Of a DNA stretch of 64,000 nucleotides, positions 42,053 to 51,165 are shown piece by piece. The notes beneath the pieces are model-generated. The model saw only the letters and a list, made by a program, of their open reading frames with translations, made no database searches and had not been told where the DNA came from. The position numbers and the translations under genes are program-made. Position 1 is the first letter of the stretch. Each line of letters starts with the position of its first letter. The stretch is from Tianweitania sp. UT-5YL-CI-8 (GTDB lineage: Bacteria > Pseudomonadota > Alphaproteobacteria > Rhizobiales > Rhizobiaceae), in the NCBI RefSeq assembly GCF_030010215.1, contig NZ_JASCRR010000002.1:62001-126000 (forward strand), in the 5' to 3' direction.

Positions 42053-42919
42053 ATGGACCGCAACTCGAAACAACGTCTGAAGCGCCGCATCCTGAACGTC
42101 GCCTATCTCGTCGGCTTATTTTTCGCGATGCTGATCATCTGCCTGCCGGGTCTGTGGATCGTGCTGAGCTCGCTTCGACCCACCGTCGAGATCATGGCGA
42201 AACCACCGGTCTGGATCCCAAAGGAAATCACGCTCGATGCCTATCGCGCGATGTTCGGCGGCGTCGGGCAAGGGGGCATTCCGATCTGGGATTATTTCCG
42301 CAATTCGCTGATCGTCTCGATCACCTCCACCGTGATTGCGCTCGCGGTCGGAATGTCGGGTGGCTATGCCTTTGCACGGTTCCGGTTCAAGGGAAAGTCG
42401 GGTGCGTTTCTCGGCCTGATGCTCACGCGGTCCGTGCCGGGCATCGCCCTGTCCCTGCCGCTGTTCATCGTCTATTCGCGCGTCGGCATCATCGATACGC
42501 ATTTCGGGCTGATCCTCACCTATGTCGCGCTCAACATTCCGTTCACAATCTGGCTGATCGACGGCTTCTTCCGACAGGTACCAAAGGATCTGGCGGAAGC
42601 CGCGCAGATCGATGGCTGTACGCGCTGGCAAGCCTTCTGGCAGGTCGAGTTTCCGCTGGCCGGTCCCGGCATCGCATCCGCTGGCATCTTCTCGTTCCTC
42701 ACTTGCTGGAACGAATATGCGCTCGCGTCGCAGATCACCCGCTCGGTCAATTCCAAGACGCTGCCGGTCGGGCTGCTCGACTATACCTCCGAATTCACCA
42801 TCGACTGGCGCGGCATGTGTGCGCTTGCGGTCGTCATGATCCTTCCGGCGCTCGCGCTGACTTTCGCAATTCAAAAGCATCTGGTGTCAGGTCTGACATT
42901 TGGTGCCGTCAAAGGCTGA
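42053..42919 (+). CDS. Sugar ABC transporter permease (MalG type)
   Basis: Permease of 288 residues. The start at 42053 follows GTAGG and gives the expected short basic N-terminus before the first membrane helix (LVGLFFAMLIICLPGLW). The EAA loop is EAAQIDGCTRWQAFWQVEFPL, and SFLTCWNEYALASQIT is the usual MalG-type block. It pairs with the MalF-type protein just upstream; the ATPase gene follows after 6 bases. Confidence 0.92.
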   Translation: MDRNSKQRLKRRILNVAYLVGLFFAMLIICLPGLWIVLSSLRPTVEIMAKPPVWIPKEITLDAYRAMFGGVGQGGIPIWDYFRNSLIVSITSTVIALAVGMSGGYAFARFRFKGKSGAFLGLMLTRSVPGIALSLPLFIVYSRVGIIDTHFGLILTYVALNIPFTIWLIDGFFRQVPKDLAEAAQIDGCTRWQAFWQVEFPLAGPGIASAGIFSFLTCWNEYALASQITRSVNSKTLPVGLLDYTSEFTIDWRGMCALAVVMILPALALTFAIQKHLVSGLTFGAVKG

Positions 42920-42925
42920 CATCCC

Positions 42926-44035
42926 ATGGCTCAGGTCTCGCTCAAGAAACTGGTGAAATCCTACGGCGCGGTGCAGGTCGTGCAGGGGATCGATCTGGAT
43001 GTCGCCGATGGTGAGTTCATAGCCTTAGTCGGCCCGTCGGGCTGCGGCAAATCGACGACGCTCCGGATGATTGCCGGGCTCGAAAGCATCTCTGACGGAG
43101 CGGTCGAGATCGGCGGAACCGTCGTCAACGACCTGCCCCCGCGCGACCGAAACATCTCGATGGTGTTCCAGTCCTATGCGCTCTATCCACATATGACCGT
43201 GCGGGAAAACATGGGCTTTTCGCTGAAGATCGCCAAGCAGCCGCAAAGCGAGATCGACCGGCAGGTCAACGAAGCCTCCGCCATCCTCGGGTTGGAAGCG
43301 CTGATGGACCGGCGACCGGCACAACTCTCCGGTGGCCAGCGCCAGCGCGTCGCCATGGGCCGCGCCATCGTGCGCCACCCGGAAGTGTTTCTATTCGACG
43401 AACCGCTGTCCAATCTCGATGCCAAGCTGCGCACGCAGATGCGCACCGAAATCAAGAAGCTGCATGCCAAGGTGCAATCGACCGTGATCTACGTCACCCA
43501 TGACCAGGTCGAGGCGATGACGCTGGCCGACCGGATCGTCATCATGCGCGACGGCCATATCGAGCAGGTCGGCACGCCGGACGAGGTGTTCAAGCGTCCC
43601 GCCAGCCGGTTCGTTGCCGGCTTCATCGGCTCGCCGCCGATGAACATTGAGGAAGCGACGATCCGGGATGGCCAGATGGTGTTCCGCAACGGCGACAGCC
43701 TGCCGCTGCCGGCGCAGTTTGCCGGCGCCGTCACAGAGAGCCAGAAGGTCGTGTTCGGCCTTCGTCCCGACGATATCTTTCCGAGCGGCCACGGGCTGAG
43801 TTCCGGCGGCGCTGGCATGATCCACGAGGCGGAACTGCCGGTGTCGATCACCGAGCCGCTCGGCAACGAAACGCTGGTCTTCGTCGAATTCGCCGGTCGC
43901 GAGTGGGTGTCGCGCATGCTGAACCCTCATGCATTGCGGCCCGGCGAAAGGATCGCGATGAGCTTCGATTTTTCCCAGGCACACCTGTTTTCGGCGGAGA
44001 CCGGCAAAAGCCTGGCACGACCGGTAAAGGACTGA
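42926..44035 (+). CDS. Sugar ABC transporter ATPase (UgpC/MsmK/MalK type)
   Basis: ATPase of 369 residues. Walker A GPSGCGKST, Q-loop MVFQSYALYPHMTV, signature LSGGQRQRVAMGRAIV, Walker B VFLFDEPLSNLD and the switch His in VTHDQVEAM are all intact. The C-terminal part (about 235-369) is the TOBE/OB regulatory domain, starting around GFIGSPPMNIEEA. It energises the two permeases encoded upstream. The enolase-superfamily dehydratase gene follows after 4 bases, so uptake and catabolism are in one transcript. Confidence 0.94.
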   Translation: MAQVSLKKLVKSYGAVQVVQGIDLDVADGEFIALVGPSGCGKSTTLRMIAGLESISDGAVEIGGTVVNDLPPRDRNISMVFQSYALYPHMTVRENMGFSLKIAKQPQSEIDRQVNEASAILGLEALMDRRPAQLSGGQRQRVAMGRAIVRHPEVFLFDEPLSNLDAKLRTQMRTEIKKLHAKVQSTVIYVTHDQVEAMTLADRIVIMRDGHIEQVGTPDEVFKRPASRFVAGFIGSPPMNIEEATIRDGQMVFRNGDSLPLPAQFAGAVTESQKVVFGLRPDDIFPSGHGLSSGGAGMIHEAELPVSITEPLGNETLVFVEFAGREWVSRMLNPHALRPGERIAMSFDFSQAHLFSAETGKSLARPVKD

Positions 44036-44039
44036 CGAG

Positions 44040-45155
44040 ATGGCACGTATCGACAAAATAGACCTCTGCATGGTCGACCTGAAGCCGAAGGTGAAGCGCA
44101 CCGACGCGATCCAAAGCTTCGTCAGCCAAGAAACGCCGATCGTCACGATCACCGATTCGGACGGCGCGACCGGCGTCGGCTATTCCTACACGATCGGCAC
44201 CGGCGGCTCGTCCGTGATGCGCCTTCTTGCCGATCATCTCGCGCCGATCCTGATCGGCGAGGACGCCGATCGCATCGAGGCGATCTGGCACAAGATGGAA
44301 TTCCACACCCACGCCACAACCATCGGTGCGATCACCGCGCTGGCGCTGGCCGCCGTCGATACGGCGCTCTGGGATCTTCGGGCAAAAAAGCAGGGCCTGC
44401 CGCTCTGGAAGCTCGCCGGCGGCGCCAAGGAAAGCTGCCCGCTCTACACGACCGAAGGCGGATGGCTGCATATTGAGAAAGAAGCACTGGTGGAGGATGC
44501 CCTACAGGCCAAGGCCAAAGGGTTTTCCGGCTCCAAGGTCAAGATCGGAAAGCCGCGTGGGTCCGAGGATTACGCCCGGCTCTCTGCAATGCGTCTGGCG
44601 CTGGGTGACGATTATGAGATCATGACGGATTGCAATCAGGGTTTTACCGTCGATGAGGCGATCCGGCGGGCCGAACGGCTGAAGGAACTGGATCTCGCCT
44701 GGATCGAGGAGCCGCTGCCGGCCGACGATCTGGACGGCCACATCCGGTTGACGCGATCGACGCCGACACCAATCGCCGTGGGTGAATCTATGTATTCGAT
44801 CCGCCATTTTCGGGAATATATGCAGAAGGGAGCCTGCTCGATCGTTCAGGTTGACGTCGCGCGCATCGGCGGCATCACGCCCTGGCTCAAGGTCGCGCAT
44901 GCGGCAGAGGCCTTCGACATACCGGTCTGCCCGCACTTTTTGATGGAGCTGCATGTCAGCCTTACCTGTGCGGTGCCGAACGGCAAGTATGTCGAATACA
45001 TCCCGCAGCTCGATGATCTGACGACCAAGGGCATGGAGATCCGCGATGGCCGCGCCTTTGCGCCGAACGAACCGGGGCTCGGGATTGCCTGGGATTTCGA
45101 TGCGGTGAAAGCGCGCTGCGTGCCGGAATTCACCCGTCGGATTACCACAGCTTGA
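44040..45155 (+). CDS. Enolase-superfamily (mandelate racemase group) sugar-acid dehydratase
   Basis: Mandelate racemase/muconate lactonising enzyme-family protein of 371 residues. The barrel carries the KVK base motif (SKVKIGKPR), metal ligands Asp in IMTDCNQG, Glu in WIEEPLP and Glu in VGESMYS, and the general base His in CPHFLMELH. This KxK plus His set is that of acid-sugar dehydratases such as talarate/galactarate and related enzymes. It is distinct from the fuconate dehydratase-like protein at 48.7 kb. It would dehydrate an aldonate or aldarate to a 2-keto-3-deoxy acid. The stereochemistry of the substrate cannot be read. Confidence 0.88.
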   Translation: MARIDKIDLCMVDLKPKVKRTDAIQSFVSQETPIVTITDSDGATGVGYSYTIGTGGSSVMRLLADHLAPILIGEDADRIEAIWHKMEFHTHATTIGAITALALAAVDTALWDLRAKKQGLPLWKLAGGAKESCPLYTTEGGWLHIEKEALVEDALQAKAKGFSGSKVKIGKPRGSEDYARLSAMRLALGDDYEIMTDCNQGFTVDEAIRRAERLKELDLAWIEEPLPADDLDGHIRLTRSTPTPIAVGESMYSIRHFREYMQKGACSIVQVDVARIGGITPWLKVAHAAEAFDIPVCPHFLMELHVSLTCAVPNGKYVEYIPQLDDLTTKGMEIRDGRAFAPNEPGLGIAWDFDAVKARCVPEFTRRITTA

Positions 45156-45165
45156 GGGCGGCAAG

Positions 45166-45495
45166 ATGCAACGCATGGGAATGGTCATCGGGCTCGAGGC
45201 CGGCAGGATCGCGGACTACAAGGCGCTGCATGCGGCCGTCTGGCCGGAGATTCTGGCCCTGATTTCGACTTGCAACATCACCAATTATTCGATTTTCCTG
45301 AAGGAGCCGGAGAATCTTCTGTTCGGCACCTGGGAATATGTCGGAACCGACTTTGCGGCCGATATGGCGAAAATGGCGGCCAATCCGAAGAATCAGGAAT
45401 GGTGGGCCGTGTGCATGCCCTGCCAGAAGCCGCTTGAAACACGCAAGGAAGGCGAGTGGTGGGCAATGATGGAAGAGGTGTTCCATCATGATTGA
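45166..45495 (+). CDS. L-rhamnose mutarotase-family protein
   Basis: Small dimeric alpha/beta-barrel protein of 109 residues of the RhaM/RhaU family, which interconverts the alpha and beta anomers of L-rhamnose or related 6-deoxy-L-sugars. Visible marks are YKALHAAVWPEIL with the catalytic His, NYSIFLKEPENLLF, YVGTDFAADMAKMA and WWAVCMPCQKPL. It lies 10 bases after the dehydratase gene. Its presence points strongly to a 6-deoxy-L-hexose as the imported sugar. The related fucose mutarotase (FucU) is a different fold, so this is read as RhaM-like. Confidence 0.88.
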   Translation: MQRMGMVIGLEAGRIADYKALHAAVWPEILALISTCNITNYSIFLKEPENLLFGTWEYVGTDFAADMAKMAANPKNQEWWAVCMPCQKPLETRKEGEWWAMMEEVFHHD

Positions 45496-45533
45496 TGGGT
45501 TATTTTCCGCGCCATCGATCGGAGGGTAGCGGG

Positions 45534-46607
45534 ATGACTTTTGATGCTCGCTCCCTGCAGCAATGGTGGCCAAAACCCACTCGTATGCGTCCGATCGTGA
45601 TCTTCGGGGCCGGCAGCATCGTCGGGGATGCGCATCTTCCAGCCTATCGCAAGGGCGGCTTTCCCGTTGCCGGCCTTTACGATCCGGATCGGGAAAAAGC
45701 ACAGGCTCTGGCGCAGGCCTGGGGTGTCCGGGCTTTCGCCACGCAGGACGAAGCGCTTTCCGTCAACGATGCGGTCTTCGATCTGGCGACCCCGCCGGCG
45801 GCCCATGCCCGGTTGCTGACGGCTTTGCCCAAAGGGGCATTCGCTCTGCTCCAGAAGCCAATGGGCAGCGATCTTGCCGCGGCAACGGAGATTCTGCGCA
45901 TCTGCCGGAAACGCAATCTCAACGCGGCGGTGAACTTCCAGCTGCGGTTCGCGCCGATGATGCTGGCTCTCGGCGATGCGGTCGCCAAAGGGCTTCTCGG
46001 GGATGTCGTGGACTTCGATGCCCATCTTGCGGTGGCGACACCGTGGGGGCTCTGGCCGTTTTTGAAGGGCCTGCCACGCATCGAGATCGTCATGCACTCG
46101 ATCCACTATCTCGATTTCGTCCGCGGCCTGCTCGGAAATCCGATCGGCGTGCATGCCAAGACCATTGGCCATCCCAAGCACGACGTCGCGCAAACCCGAA
46201 CCGCCGCCATTCTCGATTATGGCGATCGGGTCCGTTGCGTTTTGTCGATCAATCACGATCATGATTTCGGGCGGAAGTTTCAGGCCTGCGAATTCCGGAT
46301 TTGTGGCACGAAAGGTGCGGCCTACATCAAGCTGGGCGTCAATCTCGATTATCCGAAAGGCGAGCCGGACGAGTTGTGGCTAAGGCTCGATGGCGGAGAG
46401 AACTGGGTGCAGGTGCCACTCGAAGGCACCTGGTTCCCCGACGCCTTCCTCAATCGCATGGCCCATCTTCAGCGTTTTGCAAGCGGCGAGGACAATCATC
46501 TGGTGGGCTCGGTCGACGATGCCTGGCAGACCATGGCACTGGTGGAAGCGGCCTATCAATCCAGTGCGCAGCCGGCGACACCTGTTTCCCTGCTGCCGGA
46601 GGTTTAA
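45534..46607 (+). CDS. Gfo/Idh/MocA-family oxidoreductase
   Basis: NAD(P)-dependent oxidoreductase of 357 residues. The start at 45534 has GGAGGGT upstream; the longer open frame from 45492 would overlap the mutarotase gene. The Rossmann fold begins at [22 protein letters not shown]. The motif usually reading EKP is QKP here ([10 protein letters not shown]), and the C-terminal domain has [19 protein letters not shown] with the expected catalytic His. It could be the dehydrogenase that oxidises the free sugar to its lactone, which is otherwise missing from the locus; this is an inference. Confidence 0.87.
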   Translation: MTFDARSLQQWWPKPTRMRPIVIFGAGSIVGDAHLPAYRKGGFPVAGLYDPDREKAQALAQAWGVRAFATQDEALSVNDAVFDLATPPAAHARLLTALPKGAFALLQKPMGSDLAAATEILRICRKRNLNAAVNFQLRFAPMMLALGDAVAKGLLGDVVDFDAHLAVATPWGLWPFLKGLPRIEIVMHSIHYLDFVRGLLGNPIGVHAKTIGHPKHDVAQTRTAAILDYGDRVRCVLSINHDHDFGRKFQACEFRICGTKGAAYIKLGVNLDYPKGEPDELWLRLDGGENWVQVPLEGTWFPDAFLNRMAHLQRFASGEDNHLVGSVDDAWQTMALVEAAYQSSAQPATPVSLLPEV

Positions 46608-46608
46608 G

Positions 46609-47070
46609 ATGATCGAACAGTCTATCCATTTCGAGGAATATGAACTTGGTCATGTGCGCCAGACGACGGGCCGGACCATCACCGAGACGGATTTCGTCGT
46701 TCATGCCGGACATACCGGCGATTTCTTCCCGCATCATCTGGATGCCGAATTCGCCAAGACACTGCCCGGCGGCCAGCGCATCGCCCATGGAACGATGATC
46801 TTTGCGATCGGCATCGGCCTCACCGCCTCCGTCATCAATCCCGTCGCCTTTTCCTACGGCTACGACCGTCTTCGTTTCGTCCGTCCGGTGCATATCGGGG
46901 ATACGATCCGCACGAAGATTACTATTGCTGCAAAAGAAGACGATCCGAAGCGGGGCGATATGGGGCGAGTGATCGAGCGGTGCGAGGTAGTCAATCAGCG
47001 CAACGAAGTCGTTCTGGCAGCGGATCATATCCTTTTGGTCGAACGAAAATCCAAGATGAGGGCAATCTGA
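46609..47070 (+). CDS. MaoC-family hydratase-like protein
   Basis: Hot-dog-fold MaoC protein of 153 residues. It has the intact dyad motif GDFFPHHLD, then [17 protein letters not shown] and [20 protein letters not shown]. The [10 protein letters not shown] block is also in the MaoC-like protein at 30655-31206, which lacks the catalytic His, so the two are related beyond the family average. It starts 1 base after the oxidoreductase stop and its stop overlaps the SDR start by 1 base. A hydratase acting on CoA esters is unexpected in a free-sugar pathway; dehydration or hydration of a sugar-derived acid is possible. Confidence 0.88.
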   Translation: MIEQSIHFEEYELGHVRQTTGRTITETDFVVHAGHTGDFFPHHLDAEFAKTLPGGQRIAHGTMIFAIGIGLTASVINPVAFSYGYDRLRFVRPVHIGDTIRTKITIAAKEDDPKRGDMGRVIERCEVVNQRNEVVLAADHILLVERKSKMRAI

Positions 47071-47804
47071 TGACGACGAAACTCACCGGCAAGACCGTTC
47101 TGATCACTGCCGCCGCCCAGGGCATCGGCCGGGCAACAGCGCTTGCCTTCGCGGCGGCCGGTGCCACGGTTCACGCCACCGATATCAACCTCGACGTTTT
47201 ATCCGAACTCCAATCCGAAAACGGTATCGTCACGCATAAGCTTGATGTTCTCGATACTCAGGCGGTGGAAGCTTTGATAGGCGAGATCGGCAAGGTCGAC
47301 GTCCTGTTCAATTGCGCCGGTGTGGTGCATTCGGGCAGCATTCTCGACATGCCGGACAAGGACCTGGAATTCGCCTTCGATCTCAACGTCAAGGCGATGA
47401 TCCGGACCATTCGGGCTGTTCTGCCCGGCATGATCGAGCGCAGGGACGGCGCCATCATCAACATGGCCTCGGTTGCCTCCAGCATCAAGGGCGTGCCCAA
47501 CCGCTTCGCCTACGGCACTACCAAGGCGGCCGTCATCGGCTTGACCAAGGCAGTTGCCGCTGATTACGTGGCGGCCGGCATTCGCTGCAATGCCATTTGC
47601 CCCGGAACGGTCGAAAGCCCCTCGCTGGAAGGGCGGATGCGTGCACAAGGCGATTACGACACCGCCCGCGCCGCCTTCATCGCCCGCCAGCCCATGGGAC
47701 GGCTCGGCACGCCGGAGGAGATTGCCGATCTCGCCGTTCATCTGGCCGGCGCCACCTATACGTCGGGACAGGCCTACGCCATCGATGGCGGCTGGACCAT
47801 CTGA
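47070..47804 (+). CDS. Short-chain dehydrogenase (2-keto-3-deoxy-L-fuconate dehydrogenase-like)
   Basis: Classical SDR of 244 residues. Cofactor motif TAAAQGIGRA, the aspartate in ATDINLD (favouring NAD), FNCAGVV, the catalytic Ser in NMASVASS and the YGTTK active site are all present. The C-terminal block is YTSGQAYAIDGGWTI. Length and the ICPGTVESPSLEGRM stretch resemble the group that oxidises 2-keto-3-deoxy-L-fuconate (and -rhamnonate) to the 2,4-diketo acid. Next to an FAH-family hydrolase and L-fuconate dehydratase-like enzyme, this assignment is well supported by context. Confidence 0.87.
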   Translation: MTTKLTGKTVLITAAAQGIGRATALAFAAAGATVHATDINLDVLSELQSENGIVTHKLDVLDTQAVEALIGEIGKVDVLFNCAGVVHSGSILDMPDKDLEFAFDLNVKAMIRTIRAVLPGMIERRDGAIINMASVASSIKGVPNRFAYGTTKAAVIGLTKAVAADYVAAGIRCNAICPGTVESPSLEGRMRAQGDYDTARAAFIARQPMGRLGTPEEIADLAVHLAGATYTSGQAYAIDGGWTI

Positions 47805-47830
47805 CACCCTACCTTCAAAGGACTAAACCC

Positions 47831-48676
47831 ATGAAACTCGTTCGTTATGGCGCCATTGGCGCCGAAAAGCCGGGCCTTGTCGATCTCGACGGCAATATCC
47901 GCGATCTGTCCGACCATGTCGCCGATATCGGCGGACCCGTGATCGATCCCCAGGAACTCGCGAAATTGTCGGCCATCGACACCGAAAGCCTGCCGCTCGT
48001 CGCCGGTGAGACACGCCTGGGTGCCTGCGTTGCCGGCACCGGTAAGTTTATCTGCATCGGCCTCAACTATTCCGACCACGCTGCCGAGACAGGTGCCACG
48101 GTACCGCCGGAGCCGATCATCTTCATGAAGGCGACTTCGGCTATTGTCGGTCCAAACGATGACCTGGTCATCCCGCTTGGGTCAAAAAAAACCGATTGGG
48201 AAGTCGAACTCGGCATCGTGATCGGCCGCAAGGCGAAATATGTCAGCGAAACCGAGGCGCTCGATTATGTCGCCGGCTACTGCACCATCCATGACGTCAG
48301 CGAACGTGGCTTTCAAACCGAGCGCTTCGGCCAGTGGACCAAGGGCAAGTCCTGCGACACGTTCGGCCCGACCGGTCCCTGGCTGGTGACAAAGGACGAG
48401 GTTGCCGATCCGCAGAACCTGCGGCTCTGGCTGACCGTCAACGGCGAAACCATGCAGGACGGGTCGACCAGCACCATGGTCTACGGTGCTGCCTATCTGG
48501 TTTCCTATCTCTCGCAGTTCATGTCGCTGATGCCGGGCGACATCATCTCGACGGGCACGCCCCCGGGTGTCGGCATGGGCATGAAACCGCCGCGTTACCT
48601 GAATCCGGGCGATGTCGTGGAGTTGGGGATCGACGGTCTCGGCAGCCAGCGGCAGACCGCGCGCGCCGACATCTGA
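47831..48676 (+). CDS. FAH-family hydrolase (2,4-diketo-3-deoxy-L-fuconate hydrolase-like)
   Basis: Fumarylacetoacetase-family enzyme of 281 residues. The core domain starts at FICIGLNYSDHAAETG, the metal ligands appear in DWEVELGIVIG (Glu-x-Glu) and in IHDVSERGFQ (Asp), and ISTGTPPGVGMGMKP is the conserved catalytic loop. In the non-phosphorylative L-fucose and L-rhamnose routes this family cleaves the 2,4-diketo-3-deoxy acid to pyruvate and L-lactate. The order dehydrogenase, hydrolase, dehydratase here matches that route. The ATG at 47831 starts at MKLVRYG, the usual family start. Confidence 0.88.
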   Translation: MKLVRYGAIGAEKPGLVDLDGNIRDLSDHVADIGGPVIDPQELAKLSAIDTESLPLVAGETRLGACVAGTGKFICIGLNYSDHAAETGATVPPEPIIFMKATSAIVGPNDDLVIPLGSKKTDWEVELGIVIGRKAKYVSETEALDYVAGYCTIHDVSERGFQTERFGQWTKGKSCDTFGPTGPWLVTKDEVADPQNLRLWLTVNGETMQDGSTSTMVYGAAYLVSYLSQFMSLMPGDIISTGTPPGVGMGMKPPRYLNPGDVVELGIDGLGSQRQTARADI

Positions 48677-48698
48677 CCAACAGGAGCCTGAGGTATTC

Positions 48699-49976
48699 AT
48701 GACCCGCATCACCGACCTCAAGGTCTACGACCTCCGGTTCCCAACATCCCAGAGCTTGGACGGCTCGGATGCCATGAACCCGGATCCGGACTATTCGGCG
48801 GCATATGTCATTTTGGAGACCGACAAACCAGGGCTTGCGGGTCATGGGCTCACTTTCACAATCGGACGGGGCAACGAGATATGCTGCATGGCCATTGAGG
48901 CCATGCGCCATCTGGTCGTCGGCTCGGAACTCTCTACCATTCTTGAACATCCTGGCCGCTACTGGCGGCATCTGACCGGCGACAGTCAGTTGCGCTGGAT
49001 CGGGCCGGACAAGGGTGCGATGCACCTGGCCACCGGTGCCGTCGTCAATGCCGTCTGGGATCTGCTTGCCAAGGAAGCCGGAAAGCCGGTCTGGCGGCTG
49101 ATCGGTGACATGAGCTCGGAGGAAATCGCCGATATCGTAGATTACCGGTACCTGACCGATGTGCTGACCCGCGACGAAGCGATCAATATCCTCAAGCGCG
49201 CCGAGACTGGCAAGGCCGAACGAATCGCTGTTCTCGAAAACGAAGGTTATGCCTGCTACACCACCTCCGCCGGCTGGCTGGGCTATGACGATGCCAAGCT
49301 GCGGCGTCTGTGCCAGGAGGCGATCGATGCGGGCTTCAACCATGTGAAGATGAAGGTCGGCCGTGATCTGGACGACGATATCCGCCGGTTGACCATCGCC
49401 CGCGAGGTCATCGGCCCCGATCGCTATCTGATGATCGATGCCAACCAGGTCTGGGAGGTCGGCGAGGCGATCGACTGGGTCAACAAACTGGCCTTTGCCA
49501 AGCCCTTCTTCATCGAGGAACCCACAAGTCCCGACGATATCGCCGGCCATGCCAAGATCCGACGCGCGATCGGCGACGTGAAGGTGGCGACCGGCGAGAT
49601 GTGCCAGAACCGCATTGTGTTCAAGCAATTCATCGCCGAGGGCGCAATCGATATCGTCCAGATCGACAGCTGCCGGATGGGCGGGTTGAATGAGGTTCTG
49701 GCCGTGTTGCTGATGGCGGCGAAATACGATCTACCCGTTTGGCCGCATGCCGGCGGGGTCGGCCTGTGCGAGTATGTTCAGCATCTCTCGATGATCGACT
49801 ATGTCGCCGTGGCCGGAACGAAGACGGGACGGGTCATCGAATATGTCGATCACCTGCACGAACATTTTCTCGATCCCTGCATCATCCGCGACGCGGCCTA
49901 TATACCGCCGTCTAAGCCCGGCTTCTCAATCGAAATGAAGCCGGAGTCGATTGCAACCTTTACGTTTAAAGGCTGA
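48699..49976 (+). CDS. L-fuconate dehydratase-like enolase-superfamily enzyme
   Basis: Enolase-superfamily enzyme of 425 residues that removes water from L-fuconate (or a close epimer) to give the 2-keto-3-deoxy acid. Active-site residues are in the order of the characterised Xanthomonas enzyme: KMKVG (bases), MIDANQVW (Asp), FFIEEPTSPDD (Glu), ATGEMCQNR (Glu) and WPHAGGVGLCEY (His). SQSLDGSDAMNPDPDYSAAYV near the N-terminus is also typical of this group. ATG 48699 follows AGGAGCCTGAGG. Last enzyme gene of the ABC-catabolic operon, about 200 bases before the TRAP genes. Confidence 0.92.
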   Translation: MTRITDLKVYDLRFPTSQSLDGSDAMNPDPDYSAAYVILETDKPGLAGHGLTFTIGRGNEICCMAIEAMRHLVVGSELSTILEHPGRYWRHLTGDSQLRWIGPDKGAMHLATGAVVNAVWDLLAKEAGKPVWRLIGDMSSEEIADIVDYRYLTDVLTRDEAINILKRAETGKAERIAVLENEGYACYTTSAGWLGYDDAKLRRLCQEAIDAGFNHVKMKVGRDLDDDIRRLTIAREVIGPDRYLMIDANQVWEVGEAIDWVNKLAFAKPFFIEEPTSPDDIAGHAKIRRAIGDVKVATGEMCQNRIVFKQFIAEGAIDIVQIDSCRMGGLNEVLAVLLMAAKYDLPVWPHAGGVGLCEYVQHLSMIDYVAVAGTKTGRVIEYVDHLHEHFLDPCIIRDAAYIPPSKPGFSIEMKPESIATFTFKG

Positions 49977-49993
49977 TCCAAAGTTAGATATTT

Positions 49994-50005
49994 CTCATAT
50001 GTGAG
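49994..50005. promoter_or_regulatory. CTCATATGTGAG near-palindrome after the dehydratase gene
   Basis: Dyad with CTCA/TGAG arms around TATG, sharing CATATGTGA with the inverted repeat at 30614-30636. It lies 169 bases upstream of the TRAP binding protein start. Possible second operator of the region's regulator. Confidence 0.4.
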
Positions 50006-50087
50006 CGGAGTTTTCATCAGGAAACTTCTCTTTTTGGTGCGTGGTCTTTCTGTACTCATTCGTTGGTTTAAGAATCCATATAATTGC

Positions 50088-50138
50088 TTGACCTGCCACG
50101 ATCATTCTTTCATAACTTATCTATTCGCATATGAATTA
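50088..50138 (+). promoter_or_regulatory. Promoter with TTYGYATATGAATTA operator candidate before the TRAP operon
   Basis: TTGACC at 50088-50093 and CATAAC at 50111-50116 with a 17-base spacer resemble a housekeeping promoter. Directly downstream, TTCGCATATGAATTA at 50124-50138 matches 13 of 15 bases of the site at 39635-39649. A protein bound there would block initiation, so the TRAP and ABC operons are probably co-regulated. Confidence 0.5.
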
Positions 50139-50173
50139 TGCCCGGTGAGGAGTTCGGGCCAAGGGAGGGTCTC

Positions 50174-51148
50174 ATGAAGACAGCCATTTTTGCGTCCGTC
50201 ATAGCCGCATTGTCGTTTTGCGGTGTCGCTCAGGCGCAGGAATACAGCCTGCGGTTCTCGACATCGCAGGTTAACCCCAACGAACCGATCGTGAAGGCGA
50301 TGAAGCTCTACGCCGAACGCGTCGGGGAGCGCTCCGGCGGACGGATCGCGATTACGGTGATGACCGGCGATCAGCTCGGCGCCCAGAAGAAAGTCAACGA
50401 GATGGTGATGAGCGGCGCAAGCCTGCTCAGCGCCACCGATTACGGCCAGCTCGGCCAGTTCGAGCCGGACCTGTCCATTCTTGCCGGCCCTTACGTCTAT
50501 CCGAGTATCGAGGCGAGCGATAAGCTCTTCGCTTCCGACGTCTACAAGGAATTGTCGGGCAAGCTTGAGGAGAAAGGGATCAAAATCCTGATGCCAAATG
50601 GCCTGTTCGGCTATCGCCACATCATTTCCAACAAGGCTGTCCGTACGCCTGCCGACCTCGCCGGCGTCACCATCCGCGTTCCGTCCTCGCCGATCATGAT
50701 GGCGACCTTCGCCACCTATGGCGCGCGGCCGACTGAACTGCCCTGGGGTGACGTCTACAACGCGCTGCAGACCGGCGTTGTCGATGCGGCAGAAGGTCCT
50801 TTCGGTTCGATCGCCGGGTCCAAGCTCAACGAAACCCGCAAGGTCATTTCGAAGACCGGCCATCAGGTGATGTTCACCGCCTGGGTCGCGTCGGCCACAT
50901 TCTTCAACAGCCTGCCCGAAGACCTTCAGAAAGTCATGACGGAGGAAGGCCAGAAGATTGCCGTCGACCTCACGAAAATGACCCTCGACACGGACGACGT
51001 CTATGCCAAGCAGCTCTCAGACGCAGGCGTCGAGATCATCTCGGATGTCGACGTTCCCGCCTTCGTCGAGGCGTCCAGGGCAGCGTATGGCAAAGTGCCG
51101 AACCTAACGCCCGGTATGTTCGACCGCGTTCAAGACGCCATGAAATAA
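50174..51148 (+). CDS. dctP: TRAP transporter solute-binding protein (DctP family)
   Basis: Periplasmic binding protein of 324 residues. The ATG at 50174 has GGGAGGG upstream and gives a clear signal peptide (TAIFASVIAALSFCGVAQAQ). Mature-part marks are AERVGERSGGRIAITVM, GQLGQFEPDLSILAGPYVY, the arginine-bearing helix AVRTPADLAGVTIRVPSS and DVYNALQTGVVDAAEGP. The last two define the DctP carboxylate-binding site, so the ligand is probably an organic or sugar acid. Encoded just downstream of the dehydratase operon, with an upstream motif shared with the ABC binding protein gene. Confidence 0.92.
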   Translation: MKTAIFASVIAALSFCGVAQAQEYSLRFSTSQVNPNEPIVKAMKLYAERVGERSGGRIAITVMTGDQLGAQKKVNEMVMSGASLLSATDYGQLGQFEPDLSILAGPYVYPSIEASDKLFASDVYKELSGKLEEKGIKILMPNGLFGYRHIISNKAVRTPADLAGVTIRVPSSPIMMATFATYGARPTELPWGDVYNALQTGVVDAAEGPFGSIAGSKLNETRKVISKTGHQVMFTAWVASATFFNSLPEDLQKVMTEEGQKIAVDLTKMTLDTDDVYAKQLSDAGVEIISDVDVPAFVEASRAAYGKVPNLTPGMFDRVQDAMK

Positions 51149-51165
51149 GGCAAGTCCGATAAGGG

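Noticed and set aside
45534-46607. Naming the Gfo/Idh/MocA protein L-fucose dehydrogenase
   Set aside because: Context allows it, but the family is too broad and the usual EKP motif is QKP, so a specific name is not supported.
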